Assembly: GCA_028023455.1 (NCBI GenBank)
Contig: JAQFVV010012672.1
Coordinates: 1,178,001 to 1,242,000, forward strand
From: Epiperipatus broadwayi
Taxonomy: Eukaryota > Onychophora > Udeonychophora > Euonychophora > Peripatidae
DNA: 64,000 bases
Direction: 5' to 3'
Shown piece by piece: positions 1 to 13,089 of this stretch. The position numbers and the translations under genes are program-made. The notes under the pieces are model-generated. The model worked only from the letters and a program-made list of their open reading frames with translations, had not been told where the DNA came from and did no database searches. Every line of letters begins with the position of its first letter. Positions within the stretch are counted from its first letter, which is position 1.

Positions 1-2943
1 AGAGGCAGTGAATTGATTATGAATGATAATTGAATAAGTTCTGTGATCAGATCACAAAATATTGATTTACAGGTATCAAAAGACAATCATACACACTTCT
101 GGGAACCATGGAAATATTGCTTCATTTACTATTTCATTGACTTACAATAAGGCTATCCATGTTATTCCCACCATTTGGTATATAGTGTCCTCAATTTTGG
201 CTCCACCATTGCCTATATGTCTGACATATACCAAACATTTCTTAAAATTTTTGATGTCTTCCTACAACATTCATTAAGCATGTGAAATAGTTTTGCACTT
301 TGATACATTCAGGTTGTAATTTCACACAGTTTAAGCTTCTATTACTTTGGTGCACTATTATCTGTTATGTATATATATATACAGTATAGTAAAATATTAG
401 TAATAGTCAACACACAATATCAATAACAATTTCATACTGTTGTCAGGGCAACCATTTATCAATAAAAACAAGTGATCTTCGATGTAGCATCTGAATAAAA
501 GTGCCGTAATTTTTTTTTTTTAGTCTTAAGTTTGAAGATAAAAGCTAAAAACATTTCATCATGCTAATTGGCATATCTTGATGAGCAGGCATCCATGTTC
601 TTTATTGTGTGAACAATAATATGGTAATAACAGTTGAAATGACAAGAATATAGGGAAAAGATCTTGGGAATTTGCTCTGCTTGATTTCTTTAAGGTTTCA
701 GAGGTGAATAAAAAGTCTGACAAATTTCCTCTTGTAAAACCAACTTTATTTCCAGAAATAAAATTCCATCTAAGGGTTAAGTAAACAAAGAATTCATGAA
801 ACAATATTTGAAAAATGAACATTCAATAAATAAATAAAAATATTAATAATATATAAGCTTCATTATTTACAATCCATAATTCACAATATAAAAGAAATGT
901 GTTTTATCCGTGGGCATTATTTCTTATTTTGTCATCTAAAGAAATTTTATATGGGGATTGCAAAACAAATTTGTTGAATGATTAATAATAATATGTGGGA
1001 AAAAATTATATATAAAAATTGTTGCAATATATATTTATATCAAAATATGATACAAAATGATCACATTTTTTTTACCTAGGATTTTTGGAGAAGAATAAGT
1101 TTTTCTTTATATACATAAGTAGTTTGGTAACAGTTCTTTAAGGAGCAGTTTTGTTCATGGTGTCTTATATTGACAATATCCACTTATAATCATTTATAAA
1201 TTTGTTTCTCTGTATTATTATAGTTTTGTTCATTGATAATATCCACTTACAATCATTTATAAATTTGTTTCTCTGTATTATTAGTATATGTACAGTCTTT
1301 CTGCTTAGACTAAAGTAATATGATATAATTGAGTACTTTTTAATTCTCACAAAATCCTTTAAGTCACAATATCAGTTTTTCACCATGTAGATTGAAGTTT
1401 TTGGAAGTTCAAAGTGAAATATCAAATGGTGAACTTAAAGTTAGATGAAGATGGTTCTGAACTATTCAAAAGACATTTAACTTAGCTGGACACAAAATGT
1501 ATAAAAAATTAAAAAATACTTTTATTTACCTAGATGCATTAAAAATGAAATACTTTCCCCCCAGTTAATAAATAAAAGCATGGGGAAATCTTGTTTTACA
1601 AGGCAAATTTTTATAGAACCTTACTTATTTTCTTGTATCATTTCCAATCTACTTCAAGTGGTCATTAGTTGCAAGTTTATTTAAACAATTCTTTGGGACT
1701 ATAACTTTTAAATATGATTGCCCCAAGCTTTTATTTGTGAAAGCTGAAGGTAATTTATTTTTAATACGTTTATGTGAATAAAAGTGTTTCATTAAATTTT
1801 TTATTTCCTATTTTATATAGTTCCAGAAATTACAACGAAAAGAATTTAGATACAATTTAATGCCACTAGGTAAAATACATAAAGAATATTGAATCCTATA
1901 TAAAATTAATTTTTTTTTATCAATTCTTTTGCGTAAATTATTTGCAAAATCTAAAAAAAAAAAAAGGCATTGTATTACATATGTATACAGTTTCAACTAC
2001 ATCAAAAATTGGGAAGAGGATGAAAATTGAATTAGATTTAAGACATACAAAAATAAAGTAAGTTAATTAAAAGCATACAATAATATTAAGAACAGTAAGC
2101 ATTAATATTTTAATAAAGAAATATAGTAATAATTATTAACGTTCCATGTTGTTAGAATTCTAGAAAAGTGATTGATGTCTACTTACTATAATATTGTTTA
2201 TTTGAAAAACAAGTTATGTTATAATGTTATTACAAAAATAATAAATACAATGTATATTGATTTTTCAAAACAAAAAAACTTAATTTTATTATAACCCAGC
2301 GATTGAACTAATAAATAAAATCTGATTATCATGGAAAATTCGTTAATCCTGTTTGCAAATTCAATTATGATGATACTTATTTGCTTCATTCCTCAGAAAT
2401 TAACCAGCATTTACAGATTTAATATTTTATACATTTTAATTTTTTTTAAAAAAGTAAAATCAGTTTATTTCCTTTTTTACAATGAAAAAGTATAAAATAT
2501 GCTTGCTAGTACATATTTTTATGACGCTTTCCTTCTATATTATATTAGTTAACCAATATTTTAGAAAAGGATTATATAACATTTTAGTTTATTAAATATG
2601 AGCTATGAACTCGCTTTTCTGATTAGATTTTCTTTTAAAAGAAGATTTTTTTTTCTCTTGTGTTAATTCAATATTTAAGGTTCTGTCTTATTCTCACAGC
2701 CTAACTTTTGTATTTGATAAATAATTTAAATCATACATACCAACAAAATGGTGGGCAAATGCGGCTTCGATTGAAATCCGATTTTATTTTTATTTCAGAA
2801 ATTTTTTTTAATTGCACACAAATTTGTAATATGACAAATTTTCATCAAACATTTTTATTTATTGTATTACACATTACATCACGTATGTATGTACAGACTA
2901 TTTTCAAATATATTGGCAAACTTACATTAATGACATCTCACTA
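1..2943. other. AT-rich DNA without a recognisable gene
   Basis: I see no coding region, RNA gene or mobile-element protein here. Open frames are short, AT-rich and without recognisable motifs. The only structure I can support is a short tandem duplication near 1.2 kb, listed separately. Confidence 0.6.
1172..1284. repeat. Tandem duplication, period 63 bp
   Basis: A stretch of about 50 bp starting at 1172 recurs at 1235 with only a few differences; both contain AATATCCACTTA and TTTGTTTCTCTGTATTATTA. It is a simple local duplication with no coding content. Confidence 0.8.
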
Positions 2944-4720
2944 ACATCAATAGTATTCCCTCCCATGGACAGGTCCAGAGTAGTCACATCATCAATTCAT
3001 GCATTTTCCCATTCCATTCTCTTCATTGTCCAACTTCCCATCTCATATCATCTGACAATGTCAATCTTTTCTGTCCTGGTTTCCACTCACCTTTCCTCCG
3101 AAACATCTTTTATTAAACTATATTTTATTTTTAATATGTATCCAACCCAGTTTTTCTAATTTTCTCAACCAAAATTATTTTTTCAAAACATCTTCATTTG
3201 TTATTTTATTAATCCAGCTGATTTTTTCCTCATTCTTCTCCATGTCCACATCTCAAAGGCTTCCAATCTGCTACTAATTTTATTACAACAATACTATATA
3301 TTCCACACATAGCATTTAATTAATCTTTTTTTTAAAAATTCTCCAAAAATCCACAAAACATTTTCTTCCTCTTAATAAATGCCTTCTTTGCCAATGCTAT
3401 TTTTAAAACTTCATCTTCTCTTTTTCCATCCTCACTCAATCAATTACCCAAATATTTAAATCCCTTTATCTATTAAACTATGTTATCACGGATTTTAATT
3501 TGCAGTCTTTTTGCATTCCTCCATATTCTTAAATACTTAATCTTTTCAACATTAGTCTTGTTCCATATCTCATTCATTCTTCAAATTTAACATATTCTGA
3601 AGACACTTTTCTTTCTCAGCTATAAAAGTCAATATCTGAAAATCTTAATATATTTTGTTATTTTTCCTCCAACATTTGCTCCTCTATAGTCTAAATAATA
3701 ATTTAGTATGTCATCTAAATAAATATTAAAAAGAATATGTGACATTGCATCCTTGCCTAACTCGTCTTTGTACATTCACTTCATTAATCTCAATTATCCA
3801 GGCTAATTCTTTTCTTTTGCCCAGTTTATATATTTCAAACAAATCTTATTCCAAAACACTTTTTTAAAATGATCATAAGTGTATTCCACATTGCACTATC
3901 AAATTCTTTTTCCAAATTCACAAAACATGCCAACTCTTTTCCTTTTTCAATATATATATATATTGCAATTGTTCCAACATCACCAATACCATCTCTTGAG
4001 CTTTTGCCTCTGAAACCAAACTGTTCTTCAATATAATATTCTATCTTCCCATAAATTCTTCGAGTTAAAATTTTTCACAAAACATTAGAAGCATGGAACA
4101 ACAAACATTGTCCTGTACTCTTCACATGTAGCAGCCTTCTTTTTAGCAATTAGGATCATTATAATCCTTAAAGAAATCTTTAGGCCAAACTCTGCTATTA
4201 TATATCAAATTGCAAAGTCCAACTATTTCCTTCATAGTAAATTCTCCTATTTCTTTCAAAAAATCTATAGATATTGTATCAAATTCATCTGTCTTACCAA
4301 TCTTCATTTGTGCAATTGACTATTACTTCATCTGCAATATGTCCATATCTTTATCATCTACTGCAATATCCTCATTTTCAAGTTCATAATTGAATTCTTT
4401 TCAAAATAGACACTAAAGATATTCTTTTCATCTTTTTAATATATTACTATTAATCTCCATTCTTATACCCAATTTCACTTGTTAATCGTGTTTTTTTTCA
4501 AGTGACATTTTAAATTCTATTAAATACCAAATTATATCTTTACACCTGATCAAGCACTTCTATTTCTCCACATTAATGTTCCAACCATTTTTCTTTTGCT
4601 AAATCTGATTTTCTTCTTAGCTCCTTATTAATTCTTTTATATGCACTTTGCCCTTCCTCAGTATTGACATTCTTCCATCTTCTCTGTACTTCTATGAATA
4701 CATGGAGTGATCACTTCTGT
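2944..4720 (-). mobile_element. Degenerate non-LTR retrotransposon (LINE), RT and 3' end, antisense
   Basis: Read on the minus strand in shifting frames, this shows reverse transcriptase landmarks. EEQFGFRG...RDGI lies near 4030-3980, followed by ACFVNLEKEFDSAMWNT (the F-D-KAFD-type RT motif) near 3930-3880 and RRVRQGC near 3770. Further on come the C-terminal region and a 3' end near 2944-3050 whose sequence (after a codon run like REWN) resembles the tail of the LINE copy at 14440-14930. The many stops and frameshifts make it a dead copy. The upstream part (4560-4720) reads like the endonuclease-RT linker. Clade is not assignable by eye. Confidence 0.75.
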
Positions 4721-6139
4721 ATATTTATGATTTGTGCAGTTTTGTGGTAGCTAAATGTCTTTTTCAAAAAATTGGGTAAATAGACTTATTATGCAATTTA
4801 ATTTGTTTATGATGTGTAATTTGTCTATGCATCAGTCCAAGCTTTCTTAAAACGTACAGATTAAGAAAATTATTTTAATAATTAGTGCACTAAGAGTTTC
4901 ATGTTTTTTTTTTAAAACAATTGCACCTGGGTCTTATTTTATGTGATGTATAGGTTCCTCAGAAAATGTGCACAAAAGAAATCACACAAAAATAAACTTA
5001 CCTTGAAAAATGGGGGATAGGTTCTGTAATTTTCAGAAATCTGCATAAAAGCAAAGCAACAAGGAAAAATTACTTTAAAATTTGCATTAAGAAAATAAGG
5101 AAATAAAGTATGACTAATAAAAAATTTCAAATATTTCAAAAAAATTAATACAAGACACTTTTTATTAACTACAATATTTAATTTTACATTTTTTCATATA
5201 TATTTTAATCATTACCACTATTTGACAATATGTGTGTGAACTGGTAAGAAATCAGATTCATGATGTGATGTACAACTAGTGCCACTTTCAGTCTTGTGCT
5301 GTATTAATGGTTTTCTGTTTCTATATTAAAAAAATGAGATCGCAATCAAAACAAAAAGATTATACATTATCATTAGAAAGATTATTTTCGGTTTATAAAA
5401 TCTATTATTTATTTTAAAAATTAAAAAAAAAAATTTATTTCTGTTAATCTAACAAAATACATTTTAAAAGTTTAAAATTTTTGAATAATTTAAATTTCTT
5501 GATATCTAATAAATGTAGTAAAATGTGAAAGATATTAAGAAGAAACATGAATTGTATAACTTCAAAATTGCATTAAAATCCGCATAAAACGAGACACAGG
5601 TGTATATAAAAAAACTCTTGAAAATAAAACTTGAAAGCATTTGTTTGATTTTGATTATGTTGTTTATATTTTTGATAGCAAATAATAAAAAAACATGTTT
5701 AAGAATTAGAAGGAAAATAACCAAAAATAATATAGTATGAAACTGCTTTTAATTCTTTTTACTCTTAATTTTAAAAGCCCGATTTCATCGACAATTTGTG
5801 ACAGCATTTGCAATCTTAGAACAACTATATTTAGACATTTTAATTATTTATTTATGTATTTTGTTTGAATTTCAGACTTTGAAAATAACTACCAAATTTA
5901 CTTAAATTTTTTTATTAACATGATCAGAAAATATCAAAAAATGAAAATACAAACAAGGAAATAGAAGCTTTCAAAAAGAATAAGTAAAAAAATTTTCTTT
6001 TATTGACAGAAACATCTTATTTGTAAAGTTACAATTACAAACTACAAAGTAAGCAATTTACGTTGACATTAGGAAATAAGTCGTGTACACTTTTTCAATA
6101 TCCATACAATTCATAATTGTGAACAGAGAAACTTAAGTC
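4721..6139. other. AT-rich spacer, no gene seen
   Basis: No coding or RNA gene can be supported. The 5' end of the hAT element that follows probably lies in this stretch, but I could not find a matching terminal inverted repeat. Confidence 0.5.
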
Positions 6140-7676
6140 ATTGCAATCAGGTCTTCATAAGAAACAAGGACACTTTTTTTTTACTTGCGAAGATGACAGC
6201 CAATGAAGCTAGTTTGTTGAAAGTTTGGAATCTTGATTGTCCCAAACCTTTATATGGAAAAGGAGAATTTATTAAAAGAAACTTGGAAGAAGAGGTTAAA
6301 TATTTGGATTCAGATAATACAAAACTGCATAAATTGATCACACAAGTTCCTAGGTCACACCATACATCTGAGTATCATATTAGTAAAAATATTGAAAATA
6401 GTTTGATATCTGATTTGAAAAATTGTACAAAGTCGTTCAGTTTAGCCCTCGAGTCTACAGACATTCAGGATGTTCTGCAATTGGTCATTTTTGTCCACTA
6501 TGTATCTGCAGATGTGAAGAAAAAAGTTAAACCTACTGGTACTTGCCAAAATAACACAGTATTGATGTCAAAAAGTGTGGCTTTATGACATAATGAACAG
6601 GTTTGAATTGCCTCTGGTAAATTTGTAAATGTTGCGACTGACAAACTTTGTAATGAAAGGGAAGAACCTAGGTCTTATTGGTCTTTTAAACAAATGATCT
6701 TAAAATTCCATGTTTCTTCCACTGCATATAGCTAAGTACATAAAATATGAAATGTATTGACGATTCTTTTGCAGATTATGAATTTAATTAGAACAAATAC
6801 AAAACACCCTGTCAATTCAAGAACTTTTTAGAAAAGTTGATGAGAAATAGATAAATTGTCCAGTGATCTCTTTTTACGATCTGTTATAAAGTGACTGTCA
6901 TTTTGTGGAAATCCTATTATAACATTTTTAAAAGAAAAAGGAAAAAAAAGTTCCAGCATTAGAAAATGAGTAATGACAAATTATCCATACAGTAGTGGTG
7001 ATCATGATGTTTAGTGGTTTAATTAGGAAATGAAGGCTTTCTGACTTAGTGTCCCTTATAGACATTATGGAACATTTGCAAACATTTAATTTGACTTTAC
7101 AAGGAAAAGGGGAAATGATTTGTGACAAATTGTATTTAGTTTCGAAGCTAAACTTCATCTTTTTATGTATGATCTTAAGACCAGAATATTTAATCATTTC
7201 CCATAAGTAGAAACAACTATAATTAATATCAATGAAGAAAAATTAGATGAATATAAAGAAAAAGTGGGAGGATTGCAAGCAGATTTCAAATGTAGGTCTG
7301 AAGATTTGAAAAGTTTTAAATCTACATTTACATATTTTGGGAACCCATTTGTGATATTATTGAAGATAGATTTCCAATTTCTGAAATAATTGTTATCAAA
7401 AAAGCAGCTGGGTAATGGGAGTCATTAGAGATGAAAGAGGATCAGGGATTGCAAATGCATCACAAATCTAGTTCTCTAATTGAATTTTGGAAACTCATGC
7501 CAGAATCAAAATATCCACACTTAAATAAAGGTGCTTGCCACTTAATTTCAATTTTCAGTACAACCTTGCTGTGAATCCTTGTATTCCACAATGAAGTTGA
7601 AATATCAACAGAATTACTGCAAACAGCTTTAATAAATTATACACCAAATTTTAAAGATTTGACCAAAGGTCTTTGC
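6140..7676 (+). pseudogene. hAT transposase pseudogene (GTF2IRD2/ZBED5-like)
   Basis: This is the decayed transposase of a hAT DNA transposon, which would cut and paste the element by a DDE/RNase H-like mechanism. An open stretch at 6193-6588 begins with a KPL..GEFIK region and contains SDLKNC.KSFSLALESTDI followed by QLVIFVHYVSAD, the conserved block that includes the first catalytic Asp region of this family. Out of frame downstream are NVATDK (matching the usual VTTDGAPAM region), an F-H-C-I trace, SLIDIMEHLQTFNLTLQGKG near 7050-7110 and the C-terminal dimerisation block near 7540-7670 (CESLYSTMKLK..., YTPNFKDLTK). The BED zinc finger is not visible, so the N-terminus is missing or unrecognisable. 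At least five frame breaks make it non-functional. Confidence 0.85.
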
Positions 7677-7839
7677 TAAATATATATTTTATTAATAAAT
7701 TTTTATTACTAAAATTTTGAAATAATTATTTTGTATTTTCTTTCTTTTGATTATATTTTCTTAGATACTTTATACAGCAGTTAAAACTTGTGTAGACTAT
7801 ATCATATTAAGTTAAATAAAATTTGACTATATGTAATTA

Positions 7840-7929
7840 TTTTTGTGTACTTAAATAATATGGTGTGGCTCTTTATAATATATGAAAAATCAGCATGTGG
7901 TTCTCATTGATCTCATGTGTGCCCACCCC
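7840..7929 (+). repeat. Probable 3' end of the hAT element
   Basis: The sequence around 7860-7929 has TGTGGCTCTTTATAATATAT and ends in GTGCCCACCCCT, whose reverse complement AGGGGTGGGCAC is the typical hAT terminal inverted repeat. It lies 250 bp after the transposase remnant. The partner TIR upstream was not found. Confidence 0.55.
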
Positions 7930-9490
7930 TAATATATACTCTTATTTCTTTGGTATTAAAATTTTGGTTTGATTTCCAATCTGAAGTTCAATTATTTAGT
8001 GTTTTTGTCTTTGGTTTTTGTGTTGGTTCATGATCAACATCAACCCTCTTCTTGTCTCAATAATATTGGCTTATTCAGTACTTTCTTGGTCAACCAGTTT
8101 ATGAAATGATAAATTTTGAGTGCATCATGATTTTAGTTGCAAACTTCCTCTTGTAAATCTAGCCTTATTTATATACAGTAATACAATTGATTATAACAGT
8201 GGGAGCCTTAAATTCAAATCCTTTGGATTTGATTAGTTTAAACATCGTAACACCTTTTTTTAGAGATAACTTTCCATAATTTTGCTAAACTCAATGTTAA
8301 AATGAGAGACCAATTGACTCTATCATCATACACTCATATTTTATATATATATATAGAGAAAAGATTTAATGGATACCAAAGAATAAAGTTTGCAAAACAA
8401 TATTTGAATACCATTTAATAACAATAGGAAAATATTTGTAACACAGTAATATATGACCATTATTTACAAAAGAAATAATTCACAATGTAAAGATCAGCAA
8501 TGATTAATCAAATTATGTTTTTACCATTTGAACTATTACATCTTATCAACTTAAAAAATTTTAAATGCAGAAAATTTACATTATAGTGTTATTTTTACAA
8601 AGAAGTATTTAACACAAACTGATTTGGGATAACAAGACAAATTAGTTAAAAAAGAATATTAACATATATAAAGATTTCATATAAACTGATAAGTGAATTG
8701 TAAATACCAAATTGTTAAATAATATTAATGATGTTTAAAAAGTCCAGAATTTATTGGAAAATAATTGTTTTATACATGTCTTATCAAGCATACATAGTTT
8801 GGTGGCAATTTTTGCTCAAAGATAACTGGTATTGTTATGACAGTCGGTGTCTTGCATCTATTTCTTTGTATTGTCAGTTTATTTTTGTATCTGCAGCTTT
8901 TTGTATTTTAGGCATAGTTTAATGCACATGTAGCTGACAAGTTAATTCACATAAAATCCAGTATGATTTTTTTAGGTGCAACTTAAGATTTCTGAGGTTA
9001 AAGTAAGGTGTTGGATAATGATTTTAGATTATATGAAGAAAGCAGTTAAACGATCTAAAAAAGGGTTTAATTTAGCCAGACAATATGGACAACAGTATTA
9101 AATTTCATTTGACAAGTATAGTAGTGATTAGCAGCTTTCAAAGCTTATCCTTTTCAATTATCTTCTGATTTAGGATTCCAAGTTCATGTCTATATTCTGT
9201 TATAGATGTAGAGTTCTCTATTTTTTTTGCTTTCTCTCGGAATATATCTAGAAATTGATTAATTTTTCAGACATCAGCTTTTATGATCTCAATTACCTGT
9301 TTACTTGAACAAATATAACAAAGTTATTACAAAAACTATGCACTGACAATACCCCCCCCCCCTCAAATAATAATTTTAGAGTCGTCATCTGTTAGGGTGT
9401 AAAGAACTTCTACTAATACTATAAACTCTTAATTAGTAAATTGCTTATAGATTTACAGTGATAATTATCTGTTACATCATTATTCAGGAA
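7930..9490. other. AT-rich spacer, no gene seen
   Basis: Nothing beyond low-complexity TA runs (near 8340) and a ten-base C tract near 9353 can be supported. Confidence 0.5.
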
Positions 9491-9519
9491 TATAATAAAC
9501 TTTTACAGATTTAATATTT

Positions 9520-10165
9520 AATGTAAATAATCTAGAAATTTTTTACTTGCATAGTGTCATTCTGATGTGAAGGTAATTATCCTTCACACGAGCACTGTTC
9601 TTTTAATATTCAATTAACAATGTTAAATACTAGGGAAACTTTTGATCTAAGTCATAAGATAGACTTTTGAAAAAATAAAAGATCGATAAGAATGACTGCC
9701 TTATCTTTTGTATCTATAGGTAATTATATAAGCCAATTTTAAACATCTTGGACTAAGAAAGTGAATAATTACATTATTCATTTCTATTTTATTATGTATT
9801 AACATTTGTGAAATCTTGAAAATTATTATGTGTTGATATTCAATGTTATACTTTAATGTAAATCTAGAACTTTTTTACTAGCACAATGTTAAACTGTAAT
9901 TCTGATATGAAGATAATCATTTTTCACCTAGGTTTGATACTTTTAATATTCAATTACCAATGTTAAAAACTATTAAATTCTCAATCTAAATCACAAAATA
10001 AAGAATTTTGAAAAGATAAGAATGGCCATCTTATTTTTTCAAAAGTCTTTATCTTGTGACTTGGATTGTAAATTTATTAGTATTTAACATCACTAATTGA
10101 ATATTAAAAGTACGGCATTTGTGAGAAGGATGAGTACCTTTGTATCAAAATTCAGATTTAATATT
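9520..10165. repeat. Fold-back MITE-like repeat with an adjacent half copy
   Basis: Two related pieces lie in tandem. The first (about 9520-9710) and the second (about 9860-10165) share TTTTAATATTCAATTA, then TGTTAAA.ACTA and ACTTTTGAAAA.ATAA. The second is a near-palindrome: arms of about 85 bp (about 9938-10025 and 10026-10112) meet at ATGGCCAT with almost no loop. This is the shape of a foldback or MITE element. No coding capacity was seen. Confidence 0.7.
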
Positions 10166-10717
10166 TATATTTGAATTGAAGAAAAATAAAATTTATTTTC
10201 TTTTATAATGAAGAATACTGAATATACTTACAAGTATACATTTTTATGATACTTCTCTTATATAATTTTGTAATATTCATTTTTTAATCAATTTTCTAGA
10301 GAATTATTTAATTACATTTTATTTTATTGTACATTATTCTTATGATATCATTAATCTCAATAACATATGGAAAGAAAAGAGAACTAATGTCAGTCATTCC
10401 TAATATTTTCTCTACATTTTTTGTTGTAAGAGTCTGACATCAAACAAGAACCAGAGGCAAGTGATATTTTTTTAAAAAAATTATCATTGATTCACTAAGA
10501 AAATTGTAAAAGCAAATCAAATACACAATGATAACATTAAATCTGTGAATTATACATAAAAAAAAAAAGTATATTCATTTTGTGGTAAGATCTATTAAAA
10601 TAAAATTTGATTCCAGTAATGATAGTAAACTAGAAAACTATGATATAAAATAATTTGAATTATATATATATATATAAAAGAAAGTTACTGTTAACACTAA
10701 CTGAAATAATTATAGAA

Positions 10718-10887
10718 AATATACAAACCATCATACAATTACAAATATCCAGTAACGCCCTCTGTTTAAAGATCTATATCTCAATAATAGCAAACCTTAA
10801 AATTTTAAGGTTTGCTATTATTGAGATATAGATCTTTAAACAGAGGGCGTTACTGGATATTTGTAATTGTATGATGGTTTGTATATT
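10718..10887. repeat. Perfect 170-bp palindrome, no spacer
   Basis: Two 85-bp arms are exact reverse complements and meet between 10802 and 10803 at AAAATTTT. Each arm carries the GC-richer block CAGTAACGCCCTCTG. TA microsatellites flank it on both sides (10663-10675 and 10886-10900). A hairpin MITE whose arms were recently homogenised, or a de novo inverted duplication, would look like this. Confidence 0.95.
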
Positions 10888-10919
10888 ATATATATATATG
10901 CATCAGACTGGGGGGGGAT

Positions 10920-11700
10920 TTTGTTTTAGATTTTTTAAAAAAAATTCTATCCTTATACTATCAGAAATCCCATATCCTGATTTATAACTTGGTTTTAAAA
11001 CATGGCAACTTCATTACTTCAGTAATACACCCAACTGACAAACCACCATCTCATAACAACTCCTGGCTTGATGTTATTCTTCAGTATCTCAACCAATATC
11101 AGATAATCACCAATACCATTTTCAACTCCAAAATCTCTGTATGAGATGCACATCTAATTTTTCACCCAATCATCAGTAATATAAAACCGTCCTTAGGGAT
11201 CAACAATCACAAAATCACCTCCTTATTTAAATTCCTTAAATTAGAATCCAAATTTCTTATCTTCTTAATTAAGGTAAATCAAAATGTCATGCATACTAAT
11301 TACTTTTTACACTTCAAGAGATATCTAAATAATATTGATCCAATATGCCTGCTCTGCAATACTCAAGAGGATACTTTTGACCATATTATTAAATCGTGTC
11401 CTCGGCTGGTAGGCATTAGATTGCTAATATCTCAAAGATCAAGCATTAACTTTTACACAATTCTATCATTGAAAGACTCCTTACAAAGTAGACAATTTCC
11501 TTTCATTAGACTTTCATTGTTTTTAGTTCATACAATCTGGAGCATCCGTTGCAAATTAATCTTCACCTTCCCATCTCCAAATCAGGATGTCATATTTATT
11601 GATCACCTTAATGGGTTAAAAAGTAAAGACCTTATCCTGTCTTCAAAATTCCTCTATAATGAGACATGGAATCTCTTTCAAATACCAAAAATCACCTAAG
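10920..11700 (+). mobile_element. LINE 3' fragment with zinc-binding RT C-terminus
   Basis: An uninterrupted stretch at 11289-11699 encodes about 136 residues with CLLCNTQEDTFDHIIKSCP, a C-x2-C-x7-H-x4-C zinc knuckle. This arrangement is typical of the C-terminal zinc-binding domain of non-LTR reverse transcriptases, and is followed by a W-rich helical segment (HTIWSIRCK). Upstream (10980-11280) is related but broken coding sequence. The RT catalytic domain is absent, so this is a 5'-truncated copy. It begins right after the palindrome at 10718-10887. Confidence 0.65.
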
Positions 11701-12945
11701 ACATAAACAATCACACACAAAATTTGATACTAGAATTTCCATTAGAGATTCTCCAGGGGATTAAACTTTAGATCCATCACAGATTCTCAATTAGGATGTT
11801 AGAACTTCTTACCAAGAAAGACAATGTATTCACATATTCTTAAATAATCAATTATTTTACATTAATAAAGTTATTTTTGAAACTAAAATTTCTGACCAAA
11901 TTCAATGTGATCTTTATCAATTACTTAACTATTAATAATAAATAAGGAAGTATTTAATTTTGCAGCTATGTGAAAAATTTAACGTTTTTCTAGTTATGTT
12001 CAATACACATGGGTAAAAATTAAGAACTGAAATATATATATATGTCCATCCGTTTGAACATGAGTCTAGTAGCAGTAGCCATAATGATCCACATTCTTAG
12101 ATTATCCATTAAAGTTGTAAGGATGAAGCAAATACACTATGTTTGAAACTCCAAAAGATATTCTCATTGGTGCATATTAAGGGTGTTATGAAAGATAATT
12201 TGCGTCTGAATGCGTTATTTGCGCGAATCCATATTATCAAGAAAAAAACATTACAATCTTTAGTGATGATTATAAATGTCATATTGACGAATCTATTATG
12301 CATTTTATACAACACAATTTCTGATATCTAAGAAAGTTTTATACTAACATCATAAGTAGTACAATTACGAAGAGTTTAATATTTTTTTGGATCAAATATG
12401 CTGAGAAGGGACTCCAATTATGCTATTAAGATTTTATTTATATCTCTTCAAAGAATGATTACCTATTTTATGAATGCATTTATCGTTTATTAGATTGTAA
12501 CGAATGTATAATTATATATATATATTTTAAATTAAATGGAAGTATGATTTAATTGGTATTTTCTTATAAAAAGCAGTCATATCTATAAATAGCATTAAAG
12601 TGATTTTATCTTTGTTTAATGGGATAAATTATTCTTAAATACATTTCTCCGAAGTCTACTCAAAACTTAATAAAGGATATGAATATGATTTTTTTAAAAA
12701 TATTATTTAAGACTAAATTTTTTAAAAAACATTTTTGTCAATTATATTTATTGTATTGATAAATAGTATAATAGAAATAAAATGTTTATAAGTCATCTGC
12801 TCTTTATAGAATTTAAGACAAGTTTGAGCAACCAGCGGTCCTTTATGATTCTTCGCGTACTTAATTCATAATCATACTAGCTAAAAACGTATTATGTAAA
12901 ACTTATATGAATTTTTTTAAAAAAATAATTTTAATTTAAAATTGT
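11701..12945. other. AT-rich spacer, no gene supported
   Basis: A stretch near 12110-12330 is open in both directions for about 60 codons, but neither translation is recognisable and no splice sites stand out. Confidence 0.45.
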
Positions 12946-12949
12946 TTGA

Positions 12950-13080
12950 ACTAAATATTATATTTGTAAACTTTCTATTTTAATACTTTATTTTTAAATA
13001 TTACTTTTATAGTATTTTTGTATTGCTGTATTTATTAGTTATTTTACCAACAACTGAAAACTAGCTTAATTCTCAAACTT
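12950..13080. repeat. Block D, copy 1 (possible LTR tail)
   Basis: The AATACTTTATTTT...ACTTTTATAGTATTTTTG...CAACTGAAAACTA series recurs at about 17150-17280 with moderate identity. The two copies bracket the gypsy-like remnant and the A block, which would fit the ends of two old LTRs. Confidence 0.45.
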
Positions 13081-13089
13081 TTAAGCAAA

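Noticed and set aside
6193-6588. Open frame of 131 codons as a host gene
   Set aside because: Its sequence is the hAT transposase block and the remainder continues in broken frames downstream, so it is a transposon remnant.
12109-12331. Overlapping sense and antisense open frames
   Set aside because: Neither strand gives a recognisable protein and there are no convincing splice sites or repeats.
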